Positions 53,918 through 63,074 of a DNA stretch of 64,000 nucleotides are shown here, piece after piece; within the stretch, counting starts at the first letter, position 1, and every line of letters begins with the position of its first letter. The stretch covers positions 1-64,000 of the forward strand of contig WGNP01000005.1 of the NCBI GenBank assembly GCA_016124495.1. Reading direction: 5' to 3'. The notes beneath the pieces were generated by a model, which saw only the letters and a list, made by a program, of their open reading frames with translations, was not told where the DNA came from and did no database searches. This stretch comes from Hyphomonas sp. Its GTDB lineage: Bacteria; Pseudomonadota; Alphaproteobacteria; Caulobacterales; Hyphomonadaceae. The position numbers and the translations under genes are program-made.

Positions 53918-55249
53918 ATGACCGATGTCGTCACCGGCCAGGACGAGCCGCAGCGCCCGCGCGCGAGCATGCGGCAGGTCCTGGCTTCGCTGAACCAGCC
54001 GAAGGTCGCGCTGGCGGTTGTTTTCGGAATCGCCACCGGCATGCCGCCGGTGCTGGTTGGTGTGACGCTGGGCTTCTGGCTCCGCTCGGAAGGTATCGCG
54101 CTCGCGGCCATCGGTATGATGAGCTGGGTGGGCCTGTTCGTTTCGATCAAGTTTCTATGGGCGCCTTTCGTGGACTGGATCCAGCTGCCCTGGATTGGCA
54201 AGCGCCTTGGCCATCGCCGCTCCTGGATGCTGCTCGGCCAGACCTTCGTCACCCTCGGCATCCTCGGTATGGCGGCAACCGGACCCTCCGGGGGGCTGGG
54301 CGTGTTCATCGCATTTGCCATGCTCACCTCCTTTGCGGCCGCGACGCAGGATATTGCCGTCGATGCCTGGCGCATCGAGAGCGCTGAAGATGAAGAGCAG
54401 GACCTGATGGCGTCTGCCTATATCTTCGGACTGCGCTCCGGCTACTTCCTCGGCAACGTGCCGATCCTTGCCATGTCGGCTGCCATCGGCTGGAGCATGG
54501 CCTATGCAGCGGCGGCCGTTGGCGGTATCGCCGGCCTTGCCGGATTGCTGATGGCGCGCGAGCCGGACAAGGCGAGGGACTTTGCGCCCGCCACCGGCCT
54601 CTCCAGCATACTCGGGGCCCTGCTACGTCCCCTGAAGGTTTTCTGGCAGGACCATGGGCGGAGCAATTTCATCTTCCTGCCGCTGGTGGCGCTCTTCTTC
54701 GTGCCGGATGGCTTGATCAATTCGATGGTCGGCCCACTCTATATCGATCTCGGATTCACCGGGCCGCAGATCGCGGCGGTCCGCACGGTATTCGGTTTCC
54801 CGGCGACGCTGGCCGGCGTCATCATCTCCGGCCTCATCGGTCTGCGTTTTGGCACGATCCCGGCTATGGCCACCGCGTTGATCCTCGCGGCGGTCTCGAA
54901 TGCGGGCTTCGCCTTTCTCGCGCTGAGCGGCGGCGACAGGGGCGTCTGGATCGCAGCCTCGATGTTCGAAGGCTTCAGCGGCGGCATGGCGACGGCAGCG
55001 ATGGTCGCCTGGGCCAGCCGGTTGACGAACCCGGTCGCCACCGCGGCGCAGTTTGCGTTGCTCTCGTCCCTGATGACTTTGGTCGCGGGCTTCCTCGGAG
55101 GGTTTGCGGGGATGGCCGTTGAGGCGTTACAACTCCGGAGTGGCTCGCCTATGGGCGGCTTTGCTACCTGGTTCTCGATCACCCCGTTTGCGGCGATTCC
55201 TCCGCTCTTTCTGATCTGGCTCGTCAGCAAGCGGACGTCACCCGTTTAG
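53918..55249 (+). CDS. AmpG-like MFS transporter, 443 aa
   Basis: Second AmpG/PAT-type transporter in the window, probably muropeptide uptake. It has LVGVTLGFWLRSEGIALAAIG, IKFLWAPFVDWIQLPWIGK and the family mark AATQDIAVDAWRIESAEDEEQ. About 12 hydrophobic segments, without the long insertion found in the 577 aa paralogue at 11821. ATG at 53918 has GAGAG just upstream. Its stop overlaps the convergent minus-strand gene by 4 bp. Confidence 0.86.
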   Translation: MTDVVTGQDEPQRPRASMRQVLASLNQPKVALAVVFGIATGMPPVLVGVTLGFWLRSEGIALAAIGMMSWVGLFVSIKFLWAPFVDWIQLPWIGKRLGHRRSWMLLGQTFVTLGILGMAATGPSGGLGVFIAFAMLTSFAAATQDIAVDAWRIESAEDEEQDLMASAYIFGLRSGYFLGNVPILAMSAAIGWSMAYAAAAVGGIAGLAGLLMAREPDKARDFAPATGLSSILGALLRPLKVFWQDHGRSNFIFLPLVALFFVPDGLINSMVGPLYIDLGFTGPQIAAVRTVFGFPATLAGVIISGLIGLRFGTIPAMATALILAAVSNAGFAFLALSGGDRGVWIAASMFEGFSGGMATAAMVAWASRLTNPVATAAQFALLSSLMTLVAGFLGGFAGMAVEALQLRSGSPMGGFATWFSITPFAAIPPLFLIWLVSKRTSPV

Positions 55250-57285
55250 CGCCCCTCGCGCCGCCAGGCGAGCAGCAGCATCAGGATCAAGGCGGTGGCA
55301 GCGAGAATACCCGGCAGCAGCGGCTGGCTGGTGGACGAGCGCACGGCATAGGCGTCGCGCTCGCGCAGGCCGATCCAGCCATTACCTGCGGCGGTGCGCT
55401 GGTTGCCGATGCGGCGGATTTCCGGAAGGTTGGTGCCGGCCGCGTTTAGCCGCAGCACGCCGCCGCCAGTGGCGCGCGAGACCGGCCCCAGGATGTCCGC
55501 CGTGGAGGTCAGGTCTGCATATTCCCGGGGATTGGCGGGGCCGTTGAGCGCAATCGCCTCGAGGCCTCCGGACCGCGCGCGGTAAATGCCCAACTCGTCG
55601 ATGGGCGCCTGCGCCGCGAAGGTGCCCGGGCCCCGGTTCACCCAGTCGGGGCGCAGCGTGCCGCCTTCCGGCGTCTCGATTTCCAGCGGCGGCGCCGAGT
55701 CGAGCAGTGTGCGCAGCTCCACCGTCGCCTTGCCGCCTTCGGCCTGGATGGAGAGGCGGCGCTCTTCCAGTTCGGGCTCCTTCATCATCCAGTGCACCAT
55801 GCGCCGGATCAGTTCAGCAAAGGGTCCGCCGCCATCATGCCCGCTCGCCCAGAGCCAGATCTGGTCGGACATCAGCATGCCCACGCGGCCTTTATCCACA
55901 CGATCGACAATCAGCAGCGGGCGGCCTTCCGGCCCGGCGATCAGCACGTCACCCGCCACCGCTTCGGCCTCGATATAACGCATCCATTCACCCCACTTTG
56001 TATCGTCCAGCGGGGCGGTAACGGAGTGGCGCTTGCCCGGCCCGGTCAGCTGCGGCTTGAAGCTCCCGGTACGGATGACACCGGTCGGGGTAGCCGGCAG
56101 CACCGAGGCGAGCGGCGAGCGTGCGAGGCTGGCGGGGCCGGCAAACTGCTCGCCCGCCACGATCAGCAGCGCGCCGCCATCGGCCACGTAGCGCGACATG
56201 TTGGCGAGATAGGCCTGCGTGATGACGCCCTGGCGCTCATACTGGTCAAAGATGATGAGATCGAACTCGGTCAGCTTCTCCTCGAAGAGCTCCTCAGTCG
56301 GAAAGGCGATGAGGGCGAGTTCCTCGGGGCGCGCATAGTCGGTCTTGAAGGGTGGGCGTAGAATCGTGAAGTGGACGAGATCCACCGAAGGATCGGATTT
56401 AAGGAGATCGCGCCAGACGCGGCCGGCCTGGTTCGGCTTGCCGGTGACCAGCAGCACACGGAGGCGGTCTCGCACACCGGCGATGGTCATCGCGGTGCGG
56501 TTATTGGCGAGGGTCAACTCTTCCGGGCCGGGCGAGGCTTCGATCACCACCATGTTCTCGCCGCGTCGCTCGATCTCGACGGGCAGGGGCGTGTTCTGGC
56601 CCGCCTTGACGCGGATGCGAACCGGCGCGCCGCCATTGAGCGAGACCTGCAGGTCAACCTCGCCGCCGCGCGGGTCTTCGACGCGCACCATGAGGTTGGC
56701 GCTCTCGCCGACGATGCCGAAATTCGGTGCGTTGGCGATACGAACGCTGCGGTCGCCCCGGTCCTCGTCGCCCGCGATCAGTCCGTGCAGCGGGCCGATC
56801 AGCGTCTCGACAAGTTCCGGGTCCGGCAGGTCGTGGATCTGGCCGTCGCTGATTAAGATCGCGCCGGCGATCCGGTCACGCGGCACGTCCGCCATCAATC
56901 CTTCCAGCGCGCCGTGAAGGTAAGTGCCGTCATCGCCGGGGTTCGTCTCCAGCGTGCGCACTTCCAGCGTCTTGTCCTCGGCGAGCAGAGCCGTCAGCGC
57001 CGCATAGGCGGCTTCGGCCGCCTTCGCCCGGTCGCCGAACTGCATGCTTTCGGACCGGTCCAGGATGACTGCCGCTACCGAAGGCAGCGGCTCGCGCTCC
57101 TCGTGCACCAGTGACGGATTGAGCAGTGCTGCCGAGAGCAAGACAAGGCCGAATGCCCGCGTCAGCCAGGCGCGCCCCCGAAGTGTCAGGTAGGCCAGCC
57201 AGGCGAGTCCCGTCAGTCCCGCTATGGCCCAGAACAGCGGCCAGCCGAGGAACGGCTCGAAACTGAGGCGGACGGCCTCGTTCAT
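55246..57285 (-). CDS. Membrane protein with vWA-like MIDAS and GATase-like domain (Bat-like operon)
   Basis: A 679 aa protein with an N-terminal membrane pair (WPLFWAIAGLTGLAWLAYL, then FGLVLLSAALL), a von Willebrand A-like domain with an intact DXSXS motif (LDRSESMQ, near residue 74), a beta-rich part, a class-I amidotransferase-like fold around residues 285-480 (LTEFDLIIFDQYER), and a C-terminal membrane segment. It is the last gene of MoxR-lipoprotein-DUF58-DUF4159 protein-this one. The partner of MoxR ATPases is often a vWA protein; a cell-envelope role is inferred. Confidence 0.8.
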   Translation of the reverse strand: MNEAVRLSFEPFLGWPLFWAIAGLTGLAWLAYLTLRGRAWLTRAFGLVLLSAALLNPSLVHEEREPLPSVAAVILDRSESMQFGDRAKAAEAAYAALTALLAEDKTLEVRTLETNPGDDGTYLHGALEGLMADVPRDRIAGAILISDGQIHDLPDPELVETLIGPLHGLIAGDEDRGDRSVRIANAPNFGIVGESANLMVRVEDPRGGEVDLQVSLNGGAPVRIRVKAGQNTPLPVEIERRGENMVVIEASPGPEELTLANNRTAMTIAGVRDRLRVLLVTGKPNQAGRVWRDLLKSDPSVDLVHFTILRPPFKTDYARPEELALIAFPTEELFEEKLTEFDLIIFDQYERQGVITQAYLANMSRYVADGGALLIVAGEQFAGPASLARSPLASVLPATPTGVIRTGSFKPQLTGPGKRHSVTAPLDDTKWGEWMRYIEAEAVAGDVLIAGPEGRPLLIVDRVDKGRVGMLMSDQIWLWASGHDGGGPFAELIRRMVHWMMKEPELEERRLSIQAEGGKATVELRTLLDSAPPLEIETPEGGTLRPDWVNRGPGTFAAQAPIDELGIYRARSGGLEAIALNGPANPREYADLTSTADILGPVSRATGGGVLRLNAAGTNLPEIRRIGNQRTAAGNGWIGLRERDAYAVRSSTSQPLLPGILAATALILMLLLAWRREGR

Positions 57286-60140
57286 TGAGGGCCACCGTCC
57301 GGAACACGCGCGGGTAGGCGCGGATCGGGCGCGCCCTCCCTGCTCTCGCCGAGGCGCTCCAGAAGCGCCGGCACGTGCACCTGGTCGTCCTTGTAGCTTC
57401 CAGTGAGCACATACATCACAAGGTTGACGCCGAACCGGCGCGCCGTCTCACGTTGCTCAGCCCCTCCGTCCACGGAGTAAAGATCCCGCCCGTTCTGGTC
57501 CACCGCCCAGGCAGACGCCCAGTCAGCGTCGCCGATGAACAGCCGCGAGACGCCGTCACCGCGCTGTGCGGCCGCGTCGCCGGCCTGCTCTATCCAGAGC
57601 CGTCGCCCCGCAAACCGGCCGGGGAAATCATTGATCAGGTAGAAGCTGCGCGACAGAACATGGTTCTGCGGCACGGGCTGCAGCGGCGGCACGTCCAGCC
57701 CCTCAAGCAGCGTCTCGAGGCTGGTGACATCCGTCTGGGATCCCGCCGTCTCGCCCGCGCGCGTGTCGATCAGCAGGGCGCCGCCGGAGCGCAGATAGGC
57801 GTTGAGGCGCTGGACGGACTTGTCTGAGATCGACGCGGCATTGCCCGGCACGTTGAAATAGATCAGCGGATAGAGTTCCAGCGCGTCCGTCTCCAGATTC
57901 AGTGCATGTGGTTCGGCAGGCTCCACGGACGTCCGCATCAGGAGGATGTTGGAAAGGCCGATCAGCCCGGCGCGGGTGCGCGCGTTCAGCGCACTGTCAG
58001 CCGTCTCGACATAGCCAAGCCGCATCTCGAGCGCAGCTTCGACCTGCTTCTGCGGTGTGTCGTTGCCGGGCAGGGGCACGATCCGGGACTCGGTGGAGAT
58101 CGAGCGGTAGCTGCCGTCCGGCATCAGCTGGTAATCATACTGCGCCAGCGCGCGATCCGGCACGGCGATGGAGACAGTCGCAAGCGCTGCAAAGCCGAGC
58201 ACAAGGTTCGCCGCCCGCCGCTTCGGCAGGAAGGCGCGCAACCGTCCGGCCACGAGCAAGGCGATCAACAGGTCAAGCGCCAGCAACGCCGCCGCAAAGC
58301 CAAGCAGCGGACCCGCCAGCCGAAGCGATCGCGCTTCGGCATCGCCGAGCAGGCGCGCCGACGCCGGCCATGTGCTGATCAGCTCCGGCTCGGCGCCAGC
58401 GCCCGCATTCAGGGCGCGTGTGCCCGCAGGGCCCTGATAGAGACCGGGCGGGTGGATATCGGAAGGGACCGTCGTGTTGAACTCGGCCGCCTTGATCGGC
58501 GCGGCGTTCGCGCTCGCGCCGGCGAGGCGGCCAAACCCGTCGAGCGTCAGCTGCGGCATGTAGGTGCCTTCTGTGTCTTCGATCGCCTCGCCGCGTCCGG
58601 CAGTAATTGCTCGGCGCAGCATCTGTTCGAACAGGCCTGAATAGGCAAGGTCCGCCCAGTCCGGCCCGGCGGTGACGTGGAACAGGATCAGCATGCCGCT
58701 GCCGCGCGCATCGGCGGTCACCAGCGGCGAGCCATCCGACAGGCGTGCCCATGTCTTGCGCGAGAGTTCCGGGTCCGGCGTCGCCAGTACCTGCTGCCTT
58801 ACACGTACATCTTCCGGAATGGGCAGGCCAAAGAAAGGCGAGGTATCTGGAAACGCCGCGAGGCCTTGCGGCTCTTCCCAGGCGAGCGTGCCTCCCAGCG
58901 CGCGCGACGCGCGGCGCAGCCCCACGGGCAACAGCTCGTCGCCCTGCGCGGCGAGGCGGGGCCCGGCAAAGCGGATCAGCGCGCCGCCGTCTTCTACCCA
59001 TTTGGTGAGGATCTCGACATCCGCCGCCGGAATCTGTCCGACATCGGACAGGATGATGGCATCCGGCGAGGTGGCCACCACCGTTTCGATATCGCCGCTG
59101 GAGATCGAGGCGAACGGCTCCAGAGCCTTGCGGATATAGTGCATGTCGGACAGCAGTGGCTGCGCCGCCGTACCGGCATCGACGAGACCTGCGCGGCGCG
59201 TCCGGTCCACCGAATCCCACAGCCACACCGTGCCCGCGCCGGAGCGTCCGGTCACGTTGAACCGCGCGACGCGGGCGAGCGCCGCGGCCGGAATCTTGAA
59301 CTCGGCGGCGGCCTGCGTTTCGCCGGCCGCAAATACCACTTCGCCGGACGCGATGGCCGAGCCGTCGCGCGTCTGCGCCGAGACGAAGGCCCGCGCCGTG
59401 CCGCGTGTATCGGCGCGCGCGAGGCGCACCGTGACGGCGTCGGTCGCGGCGGACAAGCCGGTGATTGCCACTGGCCCTTCGGCGGGCGCGGCAAACACCG
59501 TAAGCGGCGCGCGCGCGGCAAGGTCGGCGGCGAAGGCCGTGCCGCCGCCATCCTCAAGCCCGTCACTCGCCCAGAAGATGCGCGCCGGTTTCAAGCCGGA
59601 GGCGTCCAGCCGCTTCAGCGCGTCCGCCCGGTCGCTGCCCCAGGGCTGCGGCTGAAGTGTGCCGATCCGCTTGCCGAGATCTGCCTTCGAGAGGCGCACG
59701 GCAGGATCGGGATTGAGTTGCTGAGGCGCGGTCAGCAGCATGTGCACGGCGGTGTCGCGGCTGCCCGCGTCCAGAGTTGCGCTCGCGGCATTGGTCAGCT
59801 CGTTCCAGCGCGGCGCTGCCGGCCAGCCATTGTCGATGACAATCAGGACCGGGCCTTGCTCTGGCGTCTCGCCGCTGCGCGCGCCGGGCGCGTAAACGGG
59901 TTGCGACAGGCCAAGGATTGCGGCCAGAACCGCCAGTGTGCGGATGACCCAGACCCACCAGGGCGTGCGCGACGGCGTCTCTTCCACCGGCACCGCGCCG
60001 TCCAGCAGGCGCAGTGAGGGCAGTTCCACATTTTTCGGCGCCGGCGGCGTCGCGCGCAGTACCCACCAGATCAGGGGAAGGGCGACGAGCGCCGCGAGCG
60101 CCCAGGGCGCGCCGAGGAGGAAAGGGCCGAGAGCTGTCAC
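57282..60140 (-). CDS. BatA-like N-terminal plus DUF4159 membrane protein
   Basis: A 952 aa protein. Residues 1-95 form the BatA-type double membrane hairpin (FLLGAPWALAALVALPLIWW, VRTLAVLAAILGLS). A vWA-like part follows whose DXSXS is replaced by DNGWP, so metal binding is unlikely. A GATase-like domain lies in the middle, membrane helices at about 645-690, and DUF4159 from about 700 (YDYQLMPDGSYRSI, ELYPLIYFNVPGN). Ends overlap by 4 bp with both neighbours, indicating one operon. Function in alphaproteobacteria is not established. Confidence 0.82.
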   Translation of the reverse strand: MTALGPFLLGAPWALAALVALPLIWWVLRATPPAPKNVELPSLRLLDGAVPVEETPSRTPWWVWVIRTLAVLAAILGLSQPVYAPGARSGETPEQGPVLIVIDNGWPAAPRWNELTNAASATLDAGSRDTAVHMLLTAPQQLNPDPAVRLSKADLGKRIGTLQPQPWGSDRADALKRLDASGLKPARIFWASDGLEDGGGTAFAADLAARAPLTVFAAPAEGPVAITGLSAATDAVTVRLARADTRGTARAFVSAQTRDGSAIASGEVVFAAGETQAAAEFKIPAAALARVARFNVTGRSGAGTVWLWDSVDRTRRAGLVDAGTAAQPLLSDMHYIRKALEPFASISSGDIETVVATSPDAIILSDVGQIPAADVEILTKWVEDGGALIRFAGPRLAAQGDELLPVGLRRASRALGGTLAWEEPQGLAAFPDTSPFFGLPIPEDVRVRQQVLATPDPELSRKTWARLSDGSPLVTADARGSGMLILFHVTAGPDWADLAYSGLFEQMLRRAITAGRGEAIEDTEGTYMPQLTLDGFGRLAGASANAAPIKAAEFNTTVPSDIHPPGLYQGPAGTRALNAGAGAEPELISTWPASARLLGDAEARSLRLAGPLLGFAAALLALDLLIALLVAGRLRAFLPKRRAANLVLGFAALATVSIAVPDRALAQYDYQLMPDGSYRSISTESRIVPLPGNDTPQKQVEAALEMRLGYVETADSALNARTRAGLIGLSNILLMRTSVEPAEPHALNLETDALELYPLIYFNVPGNAASISDKSVQRLNAYLRSGGALLIDTRAGETAGSQTDVTSLETLLEGLDVPPLQPVPQNHVLSRSFYLINDFPGRFAGRRLWIEQAGDAAAQRGDGVSRLFIGDADWASAWAVDQNGRDLYSVDGGAEQRETARRFGVNLVMYVLTGSYKDDQVHVPALLERLGESREGAPDPRLPARVPDGGPQ

Positions 60141-61003
60141 CGCGCGGCCCCGAAGCGTTCGAGTTCCGCCTTCAGCCGCGCCGCGCTCTCGATTGCGGGC
60201 GATCCGGTCACGTGGGCGACAAAGCCCCAGCCCATACGGCGCGCGAGGTCTTCGAGGCCGGCGCGCTGCGCGGCGAAGCGGCGCTGGTATTCCTCGCGCA
60301 TCGTCTCGGCGCGTCCGAGGATCCGGTCGATCGCGGCGCCGGGTCGCGAGAGCTTGACGCGGCCTTCATAGGGAAAGTCCACCTCGGCCGGGGCTGAGAC
60401 GGCCAGCAGAACGCCTTCGGGGCATTTGCCCGCGAGCGGCGCCAGCCGCGTCGTCCATTCCGGGATCGGATCATAGAAGTCGGACGCAATGATCAGGGTC
60501 GCCGCCGCGCGCGGGGGCGCGGGAAAGTTCCCGCCGGTGCCGCGCAGCAGGTCGTTCGCCAGCCGGTCCAGGGCGCGTTTACCAAAGCTCGGCCGGCGCC
60601 CCGTGCCAAGCGATCCGATCCGCTCGCCCTCCCTGGACATCGGAATCGCAATCGTCAGCATAAGGAGGATCGCTTCCTCCGCCTTGGTGCGCAGGTCGCC
60701 GTCGCCCTTCCAGCGGAAGCCGGGGTGATCGTCTGCCCAAAACATCACGGTGCGCGCGGTTTCCAGTTCGGCCTCGCGCACATAGAGGTCATCGCCCTTG
60801 GCCGAGCGGCGCCAGTCGATCCGGCCGGCATCGTCTTCCTGCGCATAGCGCCGGTATTGCCAGAACGTCTCGCCGCCGCCCGCGCGCCGCCGCCCGGCTG
60901 AGCCGATATGTGCTGCCTCCGAGGCCTCGGCCTTGAAGTTCAGCCCCGGCAATTGCCTGGCCAGGCGTTCAGCTTCGGCGCGGAGATCGGCGGCGGGGGT
61001 CAT
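60137..61003 (-). CDS. DUF58 protein
   Basis: A 288 aa cytosolic protein of the DUF58 family that normally accompanies MoxR ATPases and Bat proteins. Clear motifs are GSAGRRRAGGGETFWQYRRY, DDAGRIDWRRSAKGDDLYVRE (near 75-95) and MFWADDHPG. It starts at the last base of the lipoprotein stop (TGATG). The product is thought to act with MoxR in assembly or quality control. Confidence 0.92.
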   Translation of the reverse strand: MTPAADLRAEAERLARQLPGLNFKAEASEAAHIGSAGRRRAGGGETFWQYRRYAQEDDAGRIDWRRSAKGDDLYVREAELETARTVMFWADDHPGFRWKGDGDLRTKAEEAILLMLTIAIPMSREGERIGSLGTGRRPSFGKRALDRLANDLLRGTGGNFPAPPRAAATLIIASDFYDPIPEWTTRLAPLAGKCPEGVLLAVSAPAEVDFPYEGRVKLSRPGAAIDRILGRAETMREEYQRRFAAQRAGLEDLARRMGWGFVAHVTGSPAIESAARLKAELERFGAAR

Positions 61004-61407
61004 CAGGCCGCGTTGGCCACGCAGGCATCCGCAGCGGCGATTCCTGTCGCAACTTTCTTGTCTGTCATCGCACTGGGTGAGACGGGAAAGGGCGGCGGCA
61101 GCGTCTCGGGCTCCGCGTTCGCTTTCAGCAAACCCAGCAGGCGCACGCCCTCGTCGCTTAGGAGACGCGTTTCCGGTTCATATCCGGCGGCCGCCTTGCC
61201 AGCGGGCAGCAGGATCACGGCGCGCTGGTCATCGCGGAAACGGGCGAGCGCGTAAGCTTCCACCGCCGCGCCGCGCACGACATCGCGGCAAGCCCAGGGC
61301 GCTTCAGCTTCGGCCGCCGACGCCTCCGCTACGGGCGGCGTGCAGGCGGCAACCGCGAGTAAAAGTACCCCCATCATCAGGCGCGGGATCATCAGGCGCG
61401 GGATCAT
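61003..61407 (-). CDS. Small predicted lipoprotein in the MoxR operon
   Basis: A 134 aa predicted lipoprotein: signal peptide with MGVLLLAVAACT lipobox, then a short soluble part with no recognised domain and four cysteines. The 5' end contains a tandem 15-bp repeat (two copies of ATGATCCCGCGCCTG), giving in-frame ATGs at 61407, 61392, 61377 and 61374. The two short starts leave the normal-looking signal peptide, so 61377 or 61374 may be the real start. It overlaps moxR by ATGA and DUF58 by one base. Confidence 0.7.
   Translation of the reverse strand: MIPRLMIPRLMMGVLLLAVAACTPPVAEASAAEAEAPWACRDVVRGAAVEAYALARFRDDQRAVILLPAGKAAAGYEPETRLLSDEGVRLLGLLKANAEPETLPPPFPVSPSAMTDKKVATGIAAADACVANAA
61378..61407 (-). 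repeat. 15-bp tandem duplication at a start codon
   Basis: Two head-to-tail copies of ATGATCCCGCGCCTG (61407-61393 and 61392-61378) followed by two further ATG codons. Each copy adds Met-Ile-Pro-Arg-Leu to the lipoprotein N-terminus, and the first ATG overlaps the moxR stop. A recent slipped duplication is the simplest reading. Confidence 0.8.
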
Positions 61408-62402
61408 CAGGCTTTCCTCGCGAGGTCATTGATCAGCTCACTGAGCTTCGGCGCCTCGCCTGTCGGGTCATAGCGCATCGCCATCCGGTGGCCGAGACAG
61501 GGCTCTGCAAGCGCTTCGACGTCTTCCATCGACGGGGCGAGCCGTCCGCGTAGCAGGGCGCGCGACCGCGCCGCCAGCATCAGCGCCTGTCCAGCACGCG
61601 GAGAGGGGCCCCAGTCGACGAGCCGCTTGACGCGCGCATCGTTCGTCTGCTCGGGCCGCGCTTCGCGGATGAGGTTGAGGATCGCGCCGACGATCTTCTC
61701 GCCCACCGGCATCTGGCGCACCAGCGCCTGGATCGCCATTAACCGCCCGGCGTCGAGCGCAGGGCGCACCGGCGCGTCGCTGCCGCGCGTCGTCTCGATC
61801 AGGATACGACGCTCGGTGTCGAGGTCCGGGTAGGTCACGTCGACTTTCAGCAGGAACCGGTCGAGTTGTGCTTCGGGAAGCGGATAGGTCCCTTCCTGCT
61901 CGATCGGGTTCTGCGTCGCAAGCACATGGAAAGGCGCCGGCAGGTTATGGCGCACGCCGGCTACTGTGACATGCTTCTCCTGCATCGCCTGCAGCAAGGC
62001 GGACTGGGTGCGCGGCGAGGCGCGGTTGATCTCGTCCGCCATCAGCAGCTGCGTGAACACCGGCCCCTTGAGGAAGCGGAAACTGCGCTGCCCGCCCGGG
62101 CTCTCGTCCAGCACTTCGGAGCCGAGGATGTCGGAGGGCATAAGGTCCGGCGTGAACTGGATGCGCTGGTTGGCGAGGCCGAGGGCGGTGCCCATCGCTT
62201 CCACGAGGCGCGTCTTGGCAAGCCCCGGCGCGCCGATCAGCAGCGCGTGGCCGCCGGCCAGAACCGCTGCCAGCGCCAGCTCGATCACTCGCTCCTGGCC
62301 AAAGATGGCCCGGCCGATTTCGGACTTTACGCGGGCCAGCGCTTCGGTTGCCGCGTCGGCGTCCGCCACCGCGGTTTCAGGACTTAATGATGTATCGGCC
62401 AT
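61407..62402 (-). CDS. MoxR-family AAA+ ATPase
   Basis: A 331 aa AAA+ ATPase of the MoxR subfamily, chaperone-like. Walker A LLIGAPGLAKTRLVEA, Walker B LLMADEINRASPRTQSALLQAMQE, and ATQNPIEQEGTYPLPEAQLDRF are diagnostic. The ATG at 62402 has GAGG five bases upstream; a GTG at 62426 is the alternative. First gene of the five-gene Bat-like operon; divergent from the DUF1285 gene. Confidence 0.92.
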   Translation of the reverse strand: MADTSLSPETAVADADAATEALARVKSEIGRAIFGQERVIELALAAVLAGGHALLIGAPGLAKTRLVEAMGTALGLANQRIQFTPDLMPSDILGSEVLDESPGGQRSFRFLKGPVFTQLLMADEINRASPRTQSALLQAMQEKHVTVAGVRHNLPAPFHVLATQNPIEQEGTYPLPEAQLDRFLLKVDVTYPDLDTERRILIETTRGSDAPVRPALDAGRLMAIQALVRQMPVGEKIVGAILNLIREARPEQTNDARVKRLVDWGPSPRAGQALMLAARSRALLRGRLAPSMEDVEALAEPCLGHRMAMRYDPTGEAPKLSELINDLARKA

Positions 62403-62456
62403 TTCGCCTCGGTTCTCCGGCTTCACGTCGTGTCGTTACAAGCCTATTTGTAAGGC

Positions 62457-63065
62457 GTGATTTTGGCGGAGAAAGATGTGACATCCAGCCCCGGCAGCAG
62501 TTTTGGCCTAGAAGACACGCTTAAGGCCATCCTGCCGGAAGGCAAGTTCGCCGGGCCGCTGCCGCCGGTTCACCTATGGAACCCTCAAAAGTGCGGCGAT
62601 ATCGGCATGGAAATCCGCGCCGATGGCAGCTGGTGGCACGAAGGCGGCCGCATCACGCGCGAGCGGCTCGTGAAACTCTTCTCCCGCATCCTGCGCAAGG
62701 ACGAGGACGGCGTCACCTACCTCGTCACGCCATATGAAAAAGTGACCGTGCAGGTCGAAGACGCCCCGTTCCTCGCCGTGCGGGTCGACCGGACGGGCGA
62801 GCCCGGCCCGGACCAGTCGGTGACATTTCTAACCAATCTCGACTACCAGACCACCGCCGGCCCGGACGCCCCCCTGCGCGTCGAGACCGCCCCCGCCACG
62901 GGCGAGCCGTCGCCTTACGTCCTCGTGCGCGGCCGGCTTGAGGCGAAGCTGACGCGCCCGGTCTTCTACGAACTGGTGGACATGGCCGTGCCCGCGCCGG
63001 ACGGTACGGACCGTCTCGGGATCTGGAGCCGCGGCGTCTTCTTCCCCCTCGGCCCGGCGGCCTGA
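62457..63065 (+). CDS. DUF1285 protein
   Basis: A 202 aa cytosolic protein of the DUF1285 family. Typical are PPVHLWNPQKCGDIGMEIRADGSWWHEG and LVTPYEKVTVQVEDAPFLAVRVD. The start is uncertain: a GTG at 62457 opens the frame but other GTG/TTG codons follow at 62463 and 62478. In alphaproteobacteria it often sits between MoxR genes and CoA pyrophosphatase, as here. Function unknown. Confidence 0.87.
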   Translation: MILAEKDVTSSPGSSFGLEDTLKAILPEGKFAGPLPPVHLWNPQKCGDIGMEIRADGSWWHEGGRITRERLVKLFSRILRKDEDGVTYLVTPYEKVTVQVEDAPFLAVRVDRTGEPGPDQSVTFLTNLDYQTTAGPDAPLRVETAPATGEPSPYVLVRGRLEAKLTRPVFYELVDMAVPAPDGTDRLGIWSRGVFFPLGPAA

Positions 63066-63074
63066 GGCGAACCC

